A stretch of 64,000 nucleotides of DNA from NCBI RefSeq assembly GCF_048771995.1, contig NC_133030.1, positions 13,594,001 through 13,658,000 on the forward strand, in the 5' to 3' direction. The stretch is from Taeniopygia guttata. Its lineage: Eukaryota; Chordata; Aves; Passeriformes; Estrildidae. The notes under the pieces were generated by a model. That model was given only the letters and a program-made list of their open reading frames with translations, did not search any database and had not been told where the DNA came from. The position numbers and the translations under genes were made by a program. Position 1 is the stretch's first letter. The number at the start of each line of letters is the position of its first letter. This document shows, piece by piece, positions 28,101 through 42,000 of the stretch.

Positions 28101-31100
28101 AGGAACCCTTTCCTCCACTGCTCTGTCTCTTTATTTGCCTCCTGGGATGCCCTTGTGAGCATTTTGAGCATTTTGAACATGTCGTCATCTCTGGAGCTCT
28201 TCTTTTTCCTACGTAGATTGGACAAGTATTTGCTTAACGACAATAGCAGCCCTGTCCTTAGTTGCCATGAGTTGTCAGCTGTTGGGGGGAAGGAGAAAAT
28301 GAGCTATTGTAAGAATGATTCTTTCATGCCAGCTGGAACAAAGAGCTTGGGTTGCTCCCCCTTCCCCCTTTGTTTCAGTTTTCTGGTTCTTCCCAGTCTT
28401 GGAGACAGTAAGACATTTTCCAAATGTTTTTGCCTTTAAAGAATGAGGGGCATCAGCCTACCTTGAGGAGAGGAGTTTAGTAAAATTTAGCACAAATTAG
28501 ACTAATGTCTTCATCTGTTCTTACACAGGTTTTTGTGGCAAAGGAAAACAGTTTTGCCTGCAGAGGCCTGGTGGTGTTTGTTTGCACACTGGTACTGGCT
28601 GTCCTCACTTAAGCAGGTATCTCTTTTCCAAAAGGCATGGGACAAACAGCTTTTGCACTGGAGTGGAAGGACACCACCGGCTCTGAATGGTACTGCCTGT
28701 TATGAATCACTTTGAGAACTGCACTGCTGTGCAATTCTCTTCCCTAAATTAGATTTCCTTAAGGTTGCTTTTATTGTTTGGTTCTCTTACCTTTCCCAAC
28801 CACTGGAGTCAGCACAAATTGCATAACAGCTAAGTGACCCAACAGCCCAAAGAGAGGTATGCAAAACCCTACTTGTGCCTTGAATCATTTGTATTTTTGC
28901 AGTCTCTGCCTGTTTTTTTCTAACCCTCAGCTGCTGCTTTGCCACTGCAGCTAGAGCTTGTCTTGCTGCCCAGTTACTGCAGTGCTGCAGCCTTCAGTTA
29001 GGTGGCTGTGGAGGGTGGGGCAGAGGAAGAGTTAAAGGGAAGGTGATGTGAGCAGCTGGATCGTACTGGATGTAGCAAGTGAAGCGGTCATTCCCATCAT
29101 TAAGAGGAATCCAGAGAGCCTGAACTTTTTCCAGTCTGGCCTCCACTTGGAGCAAGTTAGAGATACCACCTTTAGTTAAAGCAGGGGGTGGGGGGGATAG
29201 TGTAGATGAACACCTGCAACAAGGCTGCTTTAATGATACAGCTGGTAAGGCAAGAGGAGCTCTGACACAGCTGAAACCTTCCCATTTTCAGCTCTGTGTG
29301 CATCCTGTTCCACTGCTCAGCACCTCTACTCTGGCTGAACGTGCTGAGGCTTTCACTGCTCCATTGGTCCTGTTTGGCTCCCGAACCCCCTGCAGCAGGG
29401 ACAGAGGTGCCCACAAAGGATTTTACTGGAGGTATATCCCAGTTCAGGAAGCAAGAAGGTTTGGGTTTCAGTGAGCACTGGGGTCATCTGGAGCTCTGTT
29501 CATCCTACTGGCACTGTCATCAGGGTGTCTGCTTTTGTGCATTTGTTCCTCACAGTGGTTGGTGTCCAGCAAAAATCACACAGGTTTTTGGGGTGGGAAC
29601 CAGCCTCCAGCTTCACTGCAAGAAAACTGAACTCCCATCTCCTTGTGCACAGCTGTGAGAAGGCTCATCATCAGCAGCAACAGAATCTGAATTCACAAAC
29701 AGCTTTTGGGTGTTTGAGATATTTGTTATATTTATTTGGGGTTTGTTTTTTATCTAAAGAGAATGTGCATGGTAAATTACAGCTACAGGTAAGTCCTACC
29801 ACATGATACAGTGTAGGTCACAGTCTGCTGATAGAATCCTGGCATGGGGCTATGCTGAGGATTTGTCAGAGACTCATCATAGTTTAGACTTTATCCACTG
29901 TAGGTTTAGGTCTGATTCCTAAAACTGTAACTTGTACATGTCATCCTTTCCCTCCCTGAAGCCTCATTAAATGTATCTTTTGGTAAATTCTTTATGCTTC
30001 TGATACAGTTGAGTGACCCCTAGTGCTTAATGGAATTCAGCAGGAGAGCTGGAGCTGCAGCGGGGTGATGGATATCAGCAAACTCTAGGACAGCTTGCGA
30101 GATGCATCAAATGTGAACTCAAAATGTGTGCACATACAAATGCACTCCAGCAACAGAAATAGTTCCCTAATGCCATATGAGTTACTATGCCACAAGAGCA
30201 TTAATCAATAAGTTTACTCCAGGAATTATTCTGAGGCTGAAGGGCAATCCAATGATCAGCAGAAGGATATTGGTGCTGCCAGAAACAAAGCTGCAAACAG
30301 TATAGGAATTCGAGAAAACGCATTCAATGCTGTATTTGTAATGGATTTACATATTTATATAACTGCAGAGTGAATTAATTTTATTCCCACTGCTTGCGAT
30401 ACAAGGAAATCTGGGAAGATAATTTTTCCACTGATGGTGATAATAAATGTGATCTGTATTAAGTAGTTAAAAATTATTTGAGCCAAAATTCCATAAAAAT
30501 TGGCAAGTCATGTATGGGCAGTTTTTCCTGAAAACTGGCAAGAAAGTGAGCTCAAGGAGTGCTGATGGAAATCTGCATGTTTATCCATGCTTCTAATGCT
30601 GTTGAAAAAAGCCAAGAGATTTTATACTGGCTTATGTAAAAATATGTAAAATGATGAAACCCTACAGGAAACTGAAATTATTTCCCCACCACCTTTACAT
30701 TGCTCAATGCAGCTGCTGTGCCACCCACCTCATTACTGGGGCCAAGGGGCATGGCCACTTTGTCACCCCTGGGTTCCTCCGTGCCAGGGCTGGGCAGGGG
30801 GCTCTGGTTGCCTCTGCTCTGCCCTGCCAACCCCTGGCACCTGGGAATACCTCCTCAAGGACTCTCTGGATGCTTCTGAGTCTGGAGGCAGGGATATTTC
30901 TTCCAAACTCCTGGAAGAATTTCTGTATGTGCAAAACAAGGTATTTTCCCCTCATTGTTTAAGAGGGGAAGATTTCGAAATCTTCTGTGTATTTATGTGG
31001 GTTATATAATCAGAAATATCTATATATATATCTATATATTATTTGCAGCAATATGTATCTGTAAAATAAATCTATCTCTGACCATACATATTTAGAGATG

Positions 31101-33505
31101 AGGCTGAAGCCAAATCAACCTTTTAAGCCCCAGATTGGCCCTGTCCCTTTGCAGTCAGCAGACAGGCAGCAGAGCCAACTGCAGAGATAAGAGCCAGGGT
31201 GATTAAACCCTCCTGATCTGGACTCCCATTGACTCCCAGCACTTCTGCTCCAGATCTGAGCCTGGTGGCACAGGCAGTCTGCAGCACCAGTGCAGATAGC
31301 TGAACCACTCCAACAACTCCAACAATCACAGCTCAGCCCTGGAAAATGGAAGGGGTGAGTCACATGAGGGAGATGAAAGCCAACACTAAGTGCTGTGATT
31401 ATTCTATCAAAACGAGTGCTATAAACATGCAGTTAAAAAAAAAAAAATATATCCCTAGCTAAACAATGCCATCAGGTGACATTAACTGGTGACACTTTCT
31501 AATCTGGGATGCTGAACTAGCTGGCTTAGTGTAAACTTTGCTTTGCTTTGCAGCAAATGGGAGCAGAGGGGCAGCTGTGCTCGCCAGGCTGGGCCCACTG
31601 AGGTTCAGAGCCCAAAACAGAGTGGTTTTGGAACCTTGATTGGTTTTGGAACTTTGATGGGCTCGTTTCTGTGCTGCTTGGGATGGTAGTTTGAAACCTC
31701 TTAGTGCATTTCTGCACACACGGCCCTTCCATGGCTACAGCTGTGCTGTCACTGTAACAGGCAAATCCAGGGACCCTCCGTGGCCTGGATCAGCAGCTGT
31801 GGCTCACACAGTGACAGCCACCACAAAGCCAAAAAGTCCAATTGCTGCAGTGCTTTGATGGGTGGAGGAAACCCCCACTCCTTCACTGTGGTGGCTCCAC
31901 TTGCAGCTGCTGTGTGGCTCCCCTGGCAGCCTCGGCAGCTGAGCCCTCCTCTGCAGGAAAGCTCTGTCTGTGACCAGGGACACTGGCTGTGCCTTTCAAA
32001 GAACTCCAGAAGTGGAAAGGAGAGGTTTTTCTCACACCACTGGCTCTCTTCAGGAGACCATCAGAGTTAAGCCATAAGAAGTCCTTCTAAATATCAGGAT
32101 GATGCAAGGTACCTGTGTCCCACCCTTCTTGGGTGTTCTTGGCTCCACTGTCCTTGACCCCAGTAATTTCAGTACTATTTGTTTTGAGTAATTCTGGTTT
32201 TGCTGCTGCATGTCCCTGTGAATAAGAACCAGTGTTTCTATTGGCAAGAGTCAGTTCTCCATCCACCCATGTCTCCTCCTCAAGTACAATAAAAGTGCAG
32301 AACAGGCTCTCGGTCTCTGACCTTTCCAGTGAGTGTGCACTTTGTCACCCAAGTGGACTGAGAGCAACATTCCATCCTCTGAATGTTTAGGTGTCCATGC
32401 CAATAGCAGGAGGCACAAGGTTTGTGTCTAGGCTTTGAAGGTACCTCAGGACCTAGATTTGGAGGTTTGGTTGATGCCACTTGTAAATCCAGCTCCAGCT
32501 TCTGTAACTTGAGAGCTGACTGTGTGAAGTCACTGGGAGCTCTGCCATGCTTATTTGGGCATGACAGCTTCACACTCATCATTTCCTGGGTTTGGGATTC
32601 AGTGTTTCTATCCCAACCAACTTTAATCAGGGAGAAGCGGATTATTAATAAGGTTAGCCCTCCAGGGCTTGGTGTTTTTTTCTTTGCATGTTGCCATTTC
32701 TGGGAACTCCACACTGAAAAGCTTTGGCCCAAAGGTCTTCTCAGGTTTTAAAAAGCTAGAAGGGTTCCTGCAAGTCTGTGGGAGGCATCTTTCTGGCATC
32801 CTCATGCACTTGGCTGCAGTCTTCGAGCCTCCTGGGAAATGAGTGAGAGCCCAGCCTCCTGCATGCAGTGTCAGAATGCCTGCTAGCTTTAAAGTCAAGG
32901 GGGTTTTAAATGGCTAAAATGTTTTCTGCTTAAGAGGAATGAATCTCCCAAGAAGGATGTCTGCTGCAAATGAGAGGACTGCACTTCCCATAAGCTCCTC
33001 CAAACTTGATGGAAGTTCCCTGCTAGACCTGCAAGCACACCCTATCAAGTTCTAAGAAAATAGCTGAGTTCAGATTTCAGGACCATTTGTTCACCATAAT
33101 TTGTTTACGCTTCACTGAAATGTTGGATCACTAAATTCATAACATCTGCTGATGCCACTGGCTGCAAGAGGTAGAAGCTGTCACTTACTAGGAGTGTGAA
33201 TAGACATGTTGGATGACTTTGTGGGGTGCCTAGTTTATTTTTCTTTGGTACTGCTTAACAGACATGGTTTTCATCTTGCAATGCTCCTAGAACCAAAAGC
33301 AGGACCAGCCCTTGCATCTCCCTCACCCCTCCTTCCTGACCTAGAAAGGGAAGAGTTGTGCTGCTGTTCATAGGGGAGCACAGCTCTGTGGTAACAGGGG
33401 TGCAGGGGGACTAAAGGTTCTTCTGGACTGGGTGTCTGCCCCATGGCACCTTCAATTCCAAGCTCTGGTTTCCTTCTCCTGGATGGGATACTCCCAGTCC
33501 ATGCT
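25172..33505. other. intergenic sequence
   Basis: Mixed composition, GC-richer at about 26.8-28.2 kb and 30.7-30.9 kb. The longest open frame (27912-28439, 175 codons, +) has no recognisable domain and looks like chance. A short TATATC-type repeat lies at 31018-31045 and an A run near 31436-31447. Nothing supports a gene. Confidence 0.55.
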
Positions 33506-33610
33506 AGAGTAGCTGCTTCTTGGTGCACAACTGTAGAAAGATAATTTTCTTCTAATGTGAGATAGAGTAGCTGTTTCTTGGAGCAAGATAATTATCTTCT
33601 AATGTGAGAT
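33506..33610. repeat. imperfect tandem duplication
   Basis: Two adjacent copies start with agagtagctg and end with tctaatgtgagat: 33506-33563 (58 bp) and 33564-33610 (47 bp). They differ by an 11-bp length difference in the middle and a few substitutions. Confidence 0.9.
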
Positions 33611-36600
33611 TTTTGCTTGGGCTGTGCCCTCAACATAGATTATTATCATTCCAGAACAGAAAAGTGTGTATGAAGTACATACCCCTACAGTGTATATAAA
33701 AAATATACATCCCTGAACAGAAAAGTACTGATGCTGCTTGCAAGTGAAATGAAATGAGGCTGGAGGAATTGCTTTGTTGCTGTAAGCTTACATGGGTCTT
33801 GTTTCCTTTTTTCCCTCCCCTTAAGAAAGGCAGCAAGAGGCTACATTAGAGAAAAGAACCCTCTGAACTTCTTGTCAGGGTCACATAGTGGTTACATGAT
33901 AAAAAAAGAATGTATATCCTTAAGCAGAGCCTGAATTGCTTGACCTGGTGAAAAGTTAGGGCCTGTGATCCCATGAGAATCAGACAAATTTTGGAGTTTG
34001 GACTATTTCCTATGCATCCACATTATTTTGGTCAGATGTTCCCTTCACAGTGCTGTTGCTTCTATGTGATCCTGCACAAATCCCTAAATTTCTCTAGCTC
34101 TTCACTCTTCTCTCAGTGATATACAGCAAAGGTTCATTCATTCCTGCCTTCCAGGATTAAAGAGTGGCTGGTTTGCACTGTGTGGTGCGATGCCCTGATG
34201 AAAGCTGTTGTGTAAACTCTGATAGTGCAGCATGCCCACACTGAAAAGCATGCAGTCTGGAGAGTTAGACATACATTCTTCTCACTTGCAGAGAAGACAA
34301 GTCTTTCAACATGTTTTGGTTTTGGATTTTGATCTTTAACCTTGATACTTACGATGGTTGGAAGAGGGAGAGGGTTGGCAAGTGTCTTTCTGCTAGAGAT
34401 TAACCAGACCAGGAGCAGTGGAGCAGCTGGGGGGGATCCCAGCTCTTTCCTGCACAGCACACCTAACCCAAGAGTAAAGCCTGTGTCATGTCAACAAGAA
34501 AAGATCTGCCTCCACTTGGCAACAAAGTCTGTAACACTAAACTTGCTTTCTTGCTGTTCTTTCTCTCAGCACTGCTGGTATTTCCCTCACCTTCCTATGA
34601 CAGCTCTTTTCTCCAGGCACAGGGGGGTCACCCCTGTGTTCTCTTAACAAACTGGAAATGAGGAAGTGATGCTAAAAGTTAATCCTTTAACAGCTTTTAA
34701 AAATCCTTTGTTACCCCTTGTGAGAGGGGGGAAAATGATGTGGAGACATTTTGGGGTTTTGTTTTGACCTTGATTTCCCAAGGTGTAGAAACTACATGAA
34801 GCAGCCCAAGGTTTTATTTCATTTGTTCTGTCCTCTGGTTTCATCATTCTGGAAATGTAAACAATGCACAGAGGATCTTGTTGCAACATCTTCCAATAAG
34901 AGCAGCATAAAATCACCCTGGCTACGTGACTCTCTTAGATCCCTGCTGCCTGTAATATTCCTTCTGATGAAGTCATTCAAAAGCGTATGGGCAAATCAAG
35001 AGGTTCTTGATCTCTGCTGATGCCATAGTGGCATCTGCTGTAGGAAAGATTAAGTCTTGGCCCCTTAAGTCTTGGCCACCTGCACTCCTGCGGCTGGAAT
35101 GTCAATACAGAATTTTGGAAGCAGCTGAGACCTTTGTAACACTGGGCAAAGGGCTGCTCCTCTCCTTGGCTTGCCCCAGGGCAGGGTGCACAGGCAGCGT
35201 CCATCCCTCCCTCCCAGGCTGGCTCCTGGACGTGCAGAGAAATGCTCCCCAGGCACGTTGTGAGTGATTCACATCTCCATCCCCCAAAGGCTCTTTTTCG
35301 GTGAGGTTTTGCCTGTGTCTGAGCAATTTCCTGGGCAAAGCCCTTCAACCGTAAATCTGCTGCGCTGTCTTTGCACCAACAGTGCTACAGTCATAAACCA
35401 GTGACAGCACTCACAATTAGTGCCAGCACATTAATTGGCCTCCTTCAGTCTAAAAGAAGTAATTCCATGGTCTTGTGAGGGCGAATATGAGGAAAGAGAT
35501 TCCAAAATACTGAATACTTGAGGGGATTAGCAAAAAATGCAAACGTTTGTCTTTCAGGTTAATAGCCTGTGTGGATGCTGTCATTCTGCCCCTGGGAACC
35601 TGTGGGTTGGCATCAAGACTGTCTCTGAGCGTGTTGAGAGCAGTTAAAGTATTATTAACGTGGACCACATTCCATGGATGTGCAGTTCTGAGGTGCTGAG
35701 GACACCCTTCTTGAAAGCTTGGCAGATCATCACAAGCATCTTCTGTGTTTTTGGCCTGAGGGAGGCGTTCCTTTATGAGCTGCATTAGTCAGGGAAAAAA
35801 GGGAAGGTTTCAAAACAAAACCAAAGTTCAAACTCTGAAAAAATAAACCCCAAAACTTTTTCAACTAGGATATTATTCTGGGACATGTAGTTGCAGGCAT
35901 GTGCAAAGGCATAGTGAGTGTTGAAGAAGGTGTAAGCTTTGCTGAGAAGGGAGCTCTCAAGATTCCAGCATGGTTGACAAGTACTGACTCCTCTGTTAAA
36001 GACCTGCACTCTTCCAGGAAGTTTTCCAGCTGAAGTGGACATGTTCCTACCACTGAGATAAAACAGCTTACTGAACTTCAATGAACTTGCAGAAAGTATC
36101 TGAATTTTTTTCTCTAAAAGCCTTTTCCCCATGCAAGTGAATGGAATGCATGGGACTTATGACTAATGGTAAGAAACTTCAGAGCAAAATGAGGGCATCA
36201 CACAGTCAGAAGTCACAAGTCTGTTCCTCAGCACCTGGCCTGCCCAGAAGGCTGCTCAGGGGGGTGTCCTCTTTGACTGCAGCTGCATGAGGAACCTGCT
36301 GAGAAATGTTCAAGTAACAGGTACCAGTTCTGCTCTCAGGGGCTGTGTGAGCACACCAGGGGCAGTGTCCTGTGCAGTCTTTCTCTCCCTGTCCCCCTCC
36401 TGCCAGCACAGGCTGAACATTCCCACAGGTGGATGTTAATCCTCTGGAAAGGATTATTATTAGGACAGCACTTTAGAAAGCATTGTCCAATTACACTAAA
36501 ACTTTATCTCTGTTGTGTATTTATTTTGAGCAAGAGTGGAGGCTGGTTTAATTAAGAGCATGTTTTAAGTTCCTCTGTGCTTTGTAATAAGTACTTTCAA

Positions 36601-38426
36601 CCCCAGCTCTCGTGTATGGAAAAAGAGGTGTAAATAAAATGTACTTATAGCATAAAGTTAGCTTTTCTCCCCGCTTCAAATCTTGGAATATGGTTATTTT
36701 TACAGTTTGTAAAAATTCATTATGTTGTCGGGCTTGGCGAAGCAGTACCCACTTCTGTGTGCCTGAGGACCTTCATTCCACACTGTTTTCTTCAGAGGAT
36801 GGAATTCCTGACCACTGTCAGGACTGTAAAGACTCAAGTGATCCCCGGAGTGATCACCAGTTCAGGAAGGGCTGAAGTTTGAATACTGCTGTGGCTTTTA
36901 TGTCAAAACTTCCTGGTGGTGACTGGGAGAGCAGCAGAACCTGTGGCTCTGCTCTGGGGCTGGTGACAGTCCTGCTTCGAGCAGGAGGCTCAGTGACACC
37001 ACTGGGGCTGTGCTTTGTGGCAGCCCATGGAGGCCACTCTGAGGTTCAGGAAAATGCAAAGCCAAGCAGGCAGGCTGCAGAAACAGAAGGAGTGATTACA
37101 GCAGCATCAGGCCACAAAGGGGTGTTGAGGGGTGGCACTTGGGGTTTGTCTGCTTCCACCATGTCAAGCTGGAAGTGAAAAGATGTAATGCTCCATCTCA
37201 AGAGATATCCAGCCTCCTGGGAACATTTATAGCTGTTAAAGTTACTCTGTTCAGAACAAGCCAAAAATATTGGTGAGCTTTAGATGAGTGTGTCCTTATT
37301 CATATTTAAAAGAATGCCTACCTCTTAAATGACCTTCTGCAGGCTGCTAGAAAGTGCCAGGGAAGGGTCTTTATACATTTGTATAAGTTACATATTTTAT
37401 ATATATGTAATAGAAATACATATAAATGCAACATTGCTGATGCTGTATCTGCCATCCGATTTTTTAAAACCAGCACAAGCAGAAGAGATAATGTTTCCTA
37501 TTTTAAATTTCTTTGATTACTTGCCTGTGAACAGTTGATGAATCCAGTTGGCCTGCTGCAAATCTGGGAGGGATTCTTTGGACAAAGTACCTAGTGTATT
37601 CTGTACTGTTTTAGCTGAAAACAAGTCATCTTTTTAATTATCTCTTTGAAAAGATGTCCACTGGCTAAATTCAGCAAAATTTTACATGCATGTTGGGAGG
37701 TGTTAAGAGCAGCCTGAAAACAACAGTGTTTGCTCTGAAGAGAAAATTTTCATCAGGATAAAGGGAAATTATTTGGGATTGATATAACCTGTTAGTTCTT
37801 TCTGGAGGGCAAATAAAGTGGGGAAAAATCAATTCTGCCCCACAGCTTATGCTGGTGAGTAGGGGATGGTCATGCTCAGAAAAACTACACAACAGAGACT
37901 GCCTTGTTCTCTCTGATGCATTTGCAGAGGAACTTGGTGGCTCACCACATGAAGTCTGAAAAGCTTGGTCATTGCCCCCATTCTCTTCCCTGGCCCTCCA
38001 GGTGGGTGAAATCCCAACCATTGTCCAGCATCCCATGAACATCCTGGGCCTGGGGGAGGTAAGAGCTGCCCTGCAGGGCAAGCAGTGCCACTTTTGCAGC
38101 TTTCCAGCCTGCCAGAGCAGTCAGTGGCAGCACAAGAGTCCCCAGCAGCTGTGCAGGGGAGGGAGCTGGCAGGGCAGCGAGCCAAGGCTCAGCCAAGCCT
38201 GGCTGAAGGGAAGACCCAGCCCAGGGGAGGGAGGGTGCTGGGGTGGCAGGAAGGGATGTGCAAGGAGCAAGGCAGTGTCCCAGAGGAAATCTAGGGCACT
38301 CTCAGAGTGGATTTGTTCAGCCTCTGCCAAAGGCAGGCCCAGGGACCTCACTGTGCCCCTGGGGTTTTGCTCAGACAGTGGAGTGGATATTCAGGGCTCT
38401 GCTGGAGCAGAGCTAAGCCCAACAGC
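33611..38426. other. intergenic sequence
   Basis: No gene is recognised. It contains a possible MIR relic at 34066-34120 and a short TAAT-rich unique stretch near 35380-35470. Open frames up to about 220 codons near 38 kb lack any known domain. Confidence 0.5.
34066..34120 (+). mobile_element. possible MIR SINE relic
   Basis: 'atgtgatcctgcacaaatcc' followed by 'ctaaatttctct' resembles the MIR segment 'gtgaccttgggcaagt' plus 'cttaacctctct'. It is a weak, old match by eye. Confidence 0.35.
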
Positions 38427-39053
38427 TCACAGCTGTTTGACCATCATAGAAAGCCTTACTACGGAGAGGAATTTTTCCTTGTTGATTTGTATGATTTTCT
38501 TTGGAGAGCAATGGTCCTTTGGGCTCTCTGCTTTTTCACTCATCTGTTTAAAAAGCCCCATTTTGGGACATCCCAATTCCTTCAGCCAAGAAAAGCTGGA
38601 TTCTGCTCCTGGCTTGCTCAGAAATGGTTGCTCAAGAGCAAAATGAAGCATTCCTGTCAGGAATTGGATGCACAACATCCAATGTGCTCCTGGGGTCAGA
38701 GGAATAGGTCTTAGGCTCGTGGAGAAATCCTCCTCATGGCAGAGCATGACGTCAGTGCAGAACGGGCCCATCCAGCTCTGCATTCCAATAGGAAACACAG
38801 CAGCCAGGTGATATGTCCAGCAACAGGCCAGCTTAATAAACTTCCTGCTCAGCTTGAGGAAAGGATAAATAACTCCATGAAGTCTGCTTAACAAAGCCAA
38901 ACTGCACACCTCTCTGTATTGCAGAGCTGCTCTGGCTAAGGGACTGTCAACATTTCCCATCTGGATGGATGATTTAGCTGCTTCCCTTCTCATCAGGGCA
39001 TTTGACTTACCCAGCGCTGCTACAAGACTGTTTTTACGGAATATAATTTTCAT
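38427..39053 (-). other. orphan open reading frame of 208 codons, function unknown
   Basis: An ATG at 39053-39051 opens 208 codons of non-repetitive sequence (start MKIIFRKNSLVAALGKSNAL, end VVRLSMMVKQL). I recognise no domain, signal peptide, coiled coil or transposon motif. A 224-codon frame on the + strand (37972-38646) overlaps its end, so the locus is simply poor in stop codons on both strands. I see no splice sites, CpG island or polyadenylation signal tied to it. A chance frame is the most likely explanation; a lineage-specific transcript is possible. Confidence 0.12.
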
Positions 39054-42000
39054 CCACTGGCTATGTCATCCTTGGGCTTGAAAAAGGAGTTTTAAGCAGT
39101 ATTAGAGTAGAAGGATAATGAATATTTAAACACATAATTTTGCAAACCCCTGGAGAATAAGAAGAAATTTAGAGGCAGACACACATAGATTCTGGAGATG
39201 GCAAACACTCTCTCCTCCTTGCCTTTAGTTTTAGAAGGATCCATGGGATCGAGCTATTGCTCATTAGGATCTGCCTCCCCAGCTTTCTGCTCCACACCGG
39301 ATGCACAGTGTTTGTAAAGAAAGCAAACTTATTGCACTGTGTAATAAGATTTGAATGCAAACATTTAATTAACATTATCTGTTCAGAAGCATGGTTTAAA
39401 CAATTGTTAACCTTTCTGTGCCAAAGCTGAATGAAACTTCGAAACTGGAGGTTGGGTTTTCTGTCCTGCTGACCAGTGCCATGGATTGATGTGCTGTTGA
39501 TACAACCGCTTTCTCAGGTTTCACGTATGGAAGTCTGTGATGGAGCAGTAACTTCATTAATTTGGCCCATACTGATTCAGTTGAATGCTAATATTTTGAC
39601 CTTATTCCCTAGGAAATATTCTTCCTGCTGCACAGACTTGGAAAGCGTGGCCATCCCTGCGTCCGAGCCACATTTATGACAAAGTTTCAGAAAGATAATA
39701 TTTTACACGTAAATACGTGAGTGTTGGTTGTTAACACTTTCTGTATTACCAGAAAAAGGTGAGTCCTCGTTGCTCTGTAGCTTTTGAGTGCTCCTTTATA
39801 TTTTTCAGCATGCTGAGTTGTACAGTTCTGCCTGCCCTCTAACCCAGGTGAGACAAGAATGTGAGTCCTGTGTGCAGCTGACCTCACCTGGGCTTGACAC
39901 AGTCATGAACATCATGCCCCATCACAGAGGATAAAGATGCAGAGGTACTTACAAAAAAAACCTTAAATACAAAGGTCTTTAAGAAAGGAACTCTTTTAAT
40001 GTCTTAGTGCATCTAAAGCCCCGTGGTGGATCCAGCAGGCTCTGTTAAGGAGGAGCGTGGAGAAGCTGAACATTGGTTACGCATTGACTGACCCACATAG
40101 TCTAACTCAGTGATCACTGAGGTGGAATCTGCCTGGTTATCTCGAGGAGGAGGAAGAAACTGGGCTAGGGTTTATGTTTTGTGAAAATACAATACAAATT
40201 CCTAACCCAGTTTTCAGCTGGGAGAACATGTTATTGTTGAACTATTGATACCACTTCATGGAAGCTTATTTTCTCTGCCTTCAGGGAAATTCAATTAAGT
40301 GAACTTCTATTTTAGAACACTGCTCTTTCCTGTCACTGATGAAGCAATAACAGTTGCAGAACATGGGATTTTCTGCGAGTATTGGTTGTTCCTCTCATTT
40401 ATATTAATGTTTCAGTCTCTATTTGAATTTTATCTATAATAGCCTCCAAGAGAGCCCACCAGAGACCTAACTGATTTCACTGGTGACTCCAGGCTGCTGT
40501 GTGCTTGCTGCCACAAGGCAAGGAGAAAGGCATGTCCCACAGCTGCTAGAGGTGCTGTGGCCCCAGTGAATAGGGCTGTACATGACAGCAGCTGAGGTTT
40601 GTGGCATGCTCTACCCATAGGCTCTTGCTGACATCCAGAGGAGCCTGTTCCTCCACATAGTGAACTGCTTCTGTCACTATCCAGCCCAGAAACCAAAATG
40701 TTCACAAGTGGTGCAAGTCCATTGTCTAGTCTTTGCATTTGCTGGGCTGTAATGAGCATGGAAAGGCAGAGATTTGAATCTCACACGACAAGAAGTGTCA
40801 GGACTGGGGATAAATTCTCTGTGAAATAATTTTGGTGATGGGATGCTGCCAGGACGCCTGACTCTGCATTCTTCAGACACCCCAGATTCCCACAAACTGC
40901 AAGGAGAGGACTGTGTAGGCAAGGAATGCAGCATGAACTTGTAAACTTTTCAGAGATATCTTAGCACCTTAGTGGGATGGTTTCAAGAGCCTGCCGTGCC
41001 AAAAAGGTGATCCTTCTAGGACTGGGGCCATTTCTAGAATGCTGGGCTTTAGTGAAGGGCACATTTTTATAACTGTCTCCTATAAAAGGTTAAATACCAG
41101 GTTAATTAGGCTTGACCATGCTGACAGTGTCTTAATTGAATCACTGTGAACAATATCAGTGTTGCATAACTCTATTTCCATCAAAATTGCCAGAAATTGA
41201 GATATTTTCGTTGTTCCTTGTAAGAGATGAAGGTCTGACAGCTTGTTCCCATTTCTAGTTCTGCTGATTCATTATTTTCTCCATAATTCTGAGTTTTCTA
41301 CTCCATTCCCATCTCTCTTTGGTTCTCTGTTCTGCTTGCTTAGCACTGACATTTTGGCTCATTCATGCTGTACTGTGCCTTTCCTGTAACCCTCCTGTCC
41401 CTCCATCCAGCCCCAGAGGTACAAATGCACAGTCCATCAGCAAGGATGGGTCCTGCAAAACACCACCTACCACGAGCTTGTATCTGACGTATCTGGTGTC
41501 CAGCACCTGTTTTTGGGGTTGGTTTTTTGGTTGGTTGGTTGGTTTTTTTGAGGCTGAGTTCCTGGGCAGAAGTCATTTAAGCAGAGTGGAAATCCAGCCT
41601 GAGCCAGAGCTGCTCGGGGATGTTGGCTATCCACATGACTCTTAGGGGCTGATTAATTGCTGGGTCTGTAAGGGTTAAAGGGAAATGCAATGCCTGGTCC
41701 TGCTGCCAGCCTCCTGCCCGTCTGTCTGTAAAAGGGGGGCACCTCCATGGCAGCCTTTGAGTCGTGCCAGGAGCACAAGCCAGGACAAAGCCTCTGCTTG
41801 CTGCACAAGCCCTGGGAGCAGCTCGCTGCTTTCTCCTTGTCGGTGCCTGTGCTCCCAGGCACACTGCAGCAGTTCTTAGCAGAGGTGAAGGCAAGAAATG
41901 CCCATATGAGTTTTGGAACTTCAGCCTGCTGAGCTCCTAGCCAGGGGACAACAGCAGTGCGTGCCTGTTGTCCCCTCCTGTCACCAGATATCTGGGGAGC

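Noticed and set aside
27912-28439. A 175-codon + frame
   Set aside because: No recognisable domain and ordinary composition; another frame overlaps it. Expected by chance in a window of this size.
38747-38754. Perfect CRE palindrome tgacgtca (another occurs near 51894)
   Set aside because: About one such octamer is expected by chance in 64 kb and there is no promoter nearby.
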